Below, one piece after another: positions 19,206 through 20,784 of a stretch of DNA of 20,784 nt. Below the pieces are notes generated by a model. It had not been told where the DNA came from and did not search any database. It worked only from the letters and a program-made list of their open reading frames with translations. The position numbers and the translations under genes are program-made. Within the stretch, counting starts at the first letter, position 1; each line of letters begins with the position of its first letter. The stretch covers positions 283 through 21,066 of the forward strand of contig MFAZ01000033.1 of NCBI GenBank assembly GCA_001776335.1, given 5' to 3'. Source of the DNA: Candidatus Curtissbacteria bacterium RIFCSPHIGHO2_01_FULL_41_11. Lineage in GTDB: Bacteria > Patescibacteriota > Microgenomatia > Curtissbacterales > GWA2-41-24.

Positions 19206-20197
19206 TTTTTACTTTTTATTGACCTTGCTGTTTTTGTCTCTATACTTTGGACAGTAGATATTTTACTTGAAAGTCTAGAGAAGCGGGAATTGACGTCGTC
19301 ACTTGAAGCAGCGGCGTTTTTGATGTGTTTGGTTAGAAGACTTAATGAAACCCCGAATTTTTCGGTTTCGGCGCCGATTTCGCGAAGAGCCGCCAAAATT
19401 TGCCCGGCCTGAGCTTCGATTTTACTGCCTTCGAGCGACATGATGATTGCCCGCAGGTAAGCGTAGAGAGTGTTTGGAGAAACCGGCCTTACCCTTCTGC
19501 TGTAAGCGTAATCATCCAGATCCGGGGAATTCGTAAGTATTTCGTAATATACAGGTTCTGAGGGAATGTACATGAGAGCAAAATCTAAAGTTCCTTCTGC
19601 GGGAAGAATATATTTTGAGGAAATTGCATCGATATGTTTTTTAACATCTGTGACGAATAATTTTCGGTTAAAATCCCTCTCCTTCTCATCCTGAGATTTT
19701 GACATTTTCCTAAAGTTTTCCATTGGAAATTTGGCATCTATGGGAATTATTCCCTTTTCAAGCTGCAGTGCGGCATCAACAATTACACCTGATTTAAAAG
19801 CATATTGAAGATGGAAGTGTTGTTTGGGAAGAGCCTGACCCAATAAATCTTTTAGCCCGGCCTCCCCTATTTGACCCCGCAGTTTTGGAGATCTTAGAAA
19901 CTCCTGGAGTTCGCGCATTCCGCGTCCTAACTCTGTCATTTCGCCAACTGACTTTGAGACACTGGAGATAGCCACGGCTGCCCTGTCTAACCTGTCGTTT
20001 ATCGCTTTTTGTTGGGAAGCCATTGTGCTGACGTTTTTATCCATTGAACCGCGCATATCGGAGATTAACTGGGTGAGAAGTTTTGTCGTTTCGTTTTCGG
20101 ATTTATTTTCTGTAAGCTTTTTGATTTGGAAGTATAGAAGGAAGAAGGCGACTACAACCAGGGCGCCAATAATTAACAATGTCGACTGCGAATCCAT
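19202..20197 (-). CDS. rmuC: DNA recombination protein RmuC homologue
   Basis: A 331-residue protein with an N-terminal membrane helix (about 7-22), a coiled coil (about 25-95) and the RmuC core with RGQIGEAGLKDLL, VDAALQL, PIDAKFPMENF and LMYIPSEPVYYEI, related to PD-(D/E)xK nucleases. RmuC limits DNA inversions and recombination at inverted repeats in E. coli; the enzymatic activity is not settled. That function is notable in a window rich in inverted arrays. Shorter than E. coli RmuC (~475). The ATG at 20197 sits inside a perfect palindrome that also covers the -10 box. It converges with the Pro-rich gene (4-nt overlap). Confidence 0.9.
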   Translation of the reverse strand: MDSQSTLLIIGALVVVAFFLLYFQIKKLTENKSENETTKLLTQLISDMRGSMDKNVSTMASQQKAINDRLDRAAVAISSVSKSVGEMTELGRGMRELQEFLRSPKLRGQIGEAGLKDLLGQALPKQHFHLQYAFKSGVIVDAALQLEKGIIPIDAKFPMENFRKMSKSQDEKERDFNRKLFVTDVKKHIDAISSKYILPAEGTLDFALMYIPSEPVYYEILTNSPDLDDYAYSRRVRPVSPNTLYAYLRAIIMSLEGSKIEAQAGQILAALREIGAETEKFGVSLSLLTKHIKNAAASSDDVNSRFSRLSSKISTVQSIETKTARSIKSKN

Positions 20198-20216
20198 TTG
20201 GTAGATTCTACCAAAT
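20196..20216. promoter_or_regulatory. Perfect 21-bp palindrome over the rmuC -10 and start codon
   Basis: Arms ATTTGGTAGA (20196-20205) and TCTACCAAAT (20207-20216) flank a central T with no mismatch. The minus-strand extended -10 TGG-TAGAAT (20213-20205) lies inside it and ends seven bases before the ATG, whose first two bases are also in the palindrome. The layout is that of an operator at which a dimeric regulator would block the promoter and start codon. As RNA it would give a hairpin only if transcription began upstream. Confidence 0.7.
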
Positions 20217-20222
20217 ATGCAA

Positions 20223-20295
20223 ATTGTAAGATTGCTGTATTGCTATTTTGTTGAGGATAAAAATTAACAATATAACAATTTAATAATGAAACAAT
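20223..20295. repeat. Intergenic inverted pair of 8-bp tandem arrays
   Basis: Left array: ATTGTAAG, ATTGCTGT, ATTGCTAT, TTTGTTGA (20223-20254). After a 9-nt spacer, right array: TTAACAAT, ATAACAAT, TTAATAAT, GAAACAAT (20264-20295). The left units begin ATTG and the right ones mostly end CAAT, so the arrays are in opposite orientation; about 22 of 32 positions pair in register. The right array runs straight into the -10 of the next gene. Confidence 0.8.
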
Positions 20296-20301
20296 TAAAA
20301 T
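20296..20301 (+). promoter_or_regulatory. -10 box TAAAAT for the 20308 membrane protein
   Basis: TAAAAT ends six bases before the ATG at 20308, the normal distance to +1, so the mRNA should start on the ATG. The preceding array supplies no convincing -35, and no Shine-Dalgarno sequence is present. Confidence 0.4.
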
Positions 20302-20307
20302 TGTCTT

Positions 20308-20676
20308 ATGCATCGCTTTTTGCCCCTTGTATTTTTGGTATCTGTAGCATCAGTTTTTGGAATTGCTTGGATTGTGACAAGTGTTGATCCTGATTCTGCA
20401 AAATGGTATTTTTTCGGGCTCTTTGACTTGCTGCTGTTTATTGCTGTTTGGGGGTTGGGTGGACTTTTATTATATTTTGCAAGGACAAGACTATATAGGC
20501 GCTACAGTGCCAACTGGTATTTTTATACCTCTTATAAAATGGCTTTTTTTGTGGCTGCTTTTTTGGCAATTTCGGCAATTTTGGCAATTCTACAGCTTGT
20601 GACCACATTAAATTTAATTTTGACGATTTTGGCTATTGGGCTTTTTGCTTTTTGGAATTATTTGGGGAAGAGATGA
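20308..20676 (+). CDS. Small four-helix membrane protein, unknown
   Basis: The 122-residue product has four hydrophobic helices (about 5-25, 35-57, 74-95 and 98-118) with Arg-rich loops (ARTRLYRRYSANW) between helices 2 and 3, so the N- and C-termini are probably on the same side. No catalytic motif or family recognised; many CPR genomes hold such short membrane proteins. It starts right after an octamer array and ends one base before a heptamer array, so it is bracketed by repeat elements; the ATG is the first in frame after the -10 box. Confidence 0.75.
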   Translation: MHRFLPLVFLVSVASVFGIAWIVTSVDPDSAKWYFFGLFDLLLFIAVWGLGGLLLYFARTRLYRRYSANWYFYTSYKMAFFVAAFLAISAILAILQLVTTLNLILTILAIGLFAFWNYLGKR

Positions 20677-20677
20677 G

Positions 20678-20757
20678 AAGTTAGAAGTTACAAGTTAGAA
20701 GTTACAAATTACAAGTTTTAAATTGATTTATAACTTAGAACCTATCACTTCTCACTT
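20678..20757. repeat. Intergenic inverted pair of 7-bp tandem arrays at right end
   Basis: Left array (20678-20726): AAGTTAG, AAGTTAC, AAGTTAG, AAGTTAC, AAATTAC, then degenerate AAGTTTT and AAATTGA. Right array (20730-20757), read on the minus strand: AAGTGAG, AAGTGAT, AGGTTCT, AAGTTAT. The two face each other with only three bases between. The rest of the window (20758-20784) holds no recognisable feature. Confidence 0.8.
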
Positions 20758-20784
20758 AAAATAATAATTCCTTCTCTCCAGCCG

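Noticed and set aside
764..20676. TGA read as glycine (code 25)
   Set aside because: TGA ends several genes at proper places (for example 8687-8689, 11134-11136, 20674-20676), with no conserved sequence beyond.
20223..20757. CRISPR-like arrays
   Set aside because: Units are only 7-8 bp, contiguous without spacers, and no cas gene is present.
2432..20784. tRNA or other structured RNA genes in the intergenic gaps
   Set aside because: No cloverleaf, GTTC-type T-arm or known riboswitch core was found by eye, and gaps are mostly under 160 bp.

Overview
The window looks like part of a small-genome Candidate Phyla Radiation (Patescibacteria) chromosome, most probably a Microgenomates-type lineage. 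This is inferred from the AT-rich, tightly packed genes, short or trimmed versions of core proteins, many small exported or membrane proteins of unknown role, and almost no Shine-Dalgarno sequences. Stops include TGA, so the standard bacterial code is used (not the TGA=Gly code of Gracilibacteria). No tRNA, rRNA, CRISPR array, transposase or phage gene was seen, and no gene-free stretch exceeds 300 bases.

Layout. 1-2431 (minus): an unknown protein cut by the left edge, then the lipid II flippase MurJ. 2589-3137 (plus): ribosomal protein S20 and a tiny secreted LPxxG/TM protein. 3172-5248 (minus): a compact thioredoxin - triosephosphate isomerase - LytR-CpsA-Psr operon. 5289-7121 (plus): a short UvrD/PcrA helicase, with an unknown small gene (7104-7445, minus) overlapping its end. 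7517-11136 (plus): an MFS transporter, an orphan NQR2/RnfD-like membrane protein overlapping a FemAB-type ligase, and a CPR-style hypothetical. 11129-15445 (minus): universal stress protein, membrane-anchored methyltransferase, small hydrophilic protein and a large helicase-nuclease with an iron-sulfur motif. 15534-17402 (plus): a DUF2207-like membrane protein with a poly-Gly tail. 17429-18570 (minus): an ECF sigma factor with its overlapping DUF5667-like membrane partner. 18720-20676: a secreted Pro-rich protein, RmuC (minus) and a four-helix membrane protein.

Themes. Several genes serve the envelope (MurJ, LCP, FemAB-like, exported proteins) and three serve DNA processing (two SF1A helicases, RmuC). 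Two non-gene signals stand out. First, short-period (7- or 8-bp) degenerate tandem arrays occur between genes and in frame inside three coding genes; three of them are built as inverted pairs that should fold into long hairpins. Second, a -10-like hexamer ends 6-8 nt upstream of the start codon of eight genes, predicting leaderless or nearly leaderless mRNAs and matching the absence of Shine-Dalgarno sites. Two palindromes at promoters (rmuC start, sigma-factor upstream region) are candidate regulatory sites. Everything here was read by eye; no database search or folding program was run.
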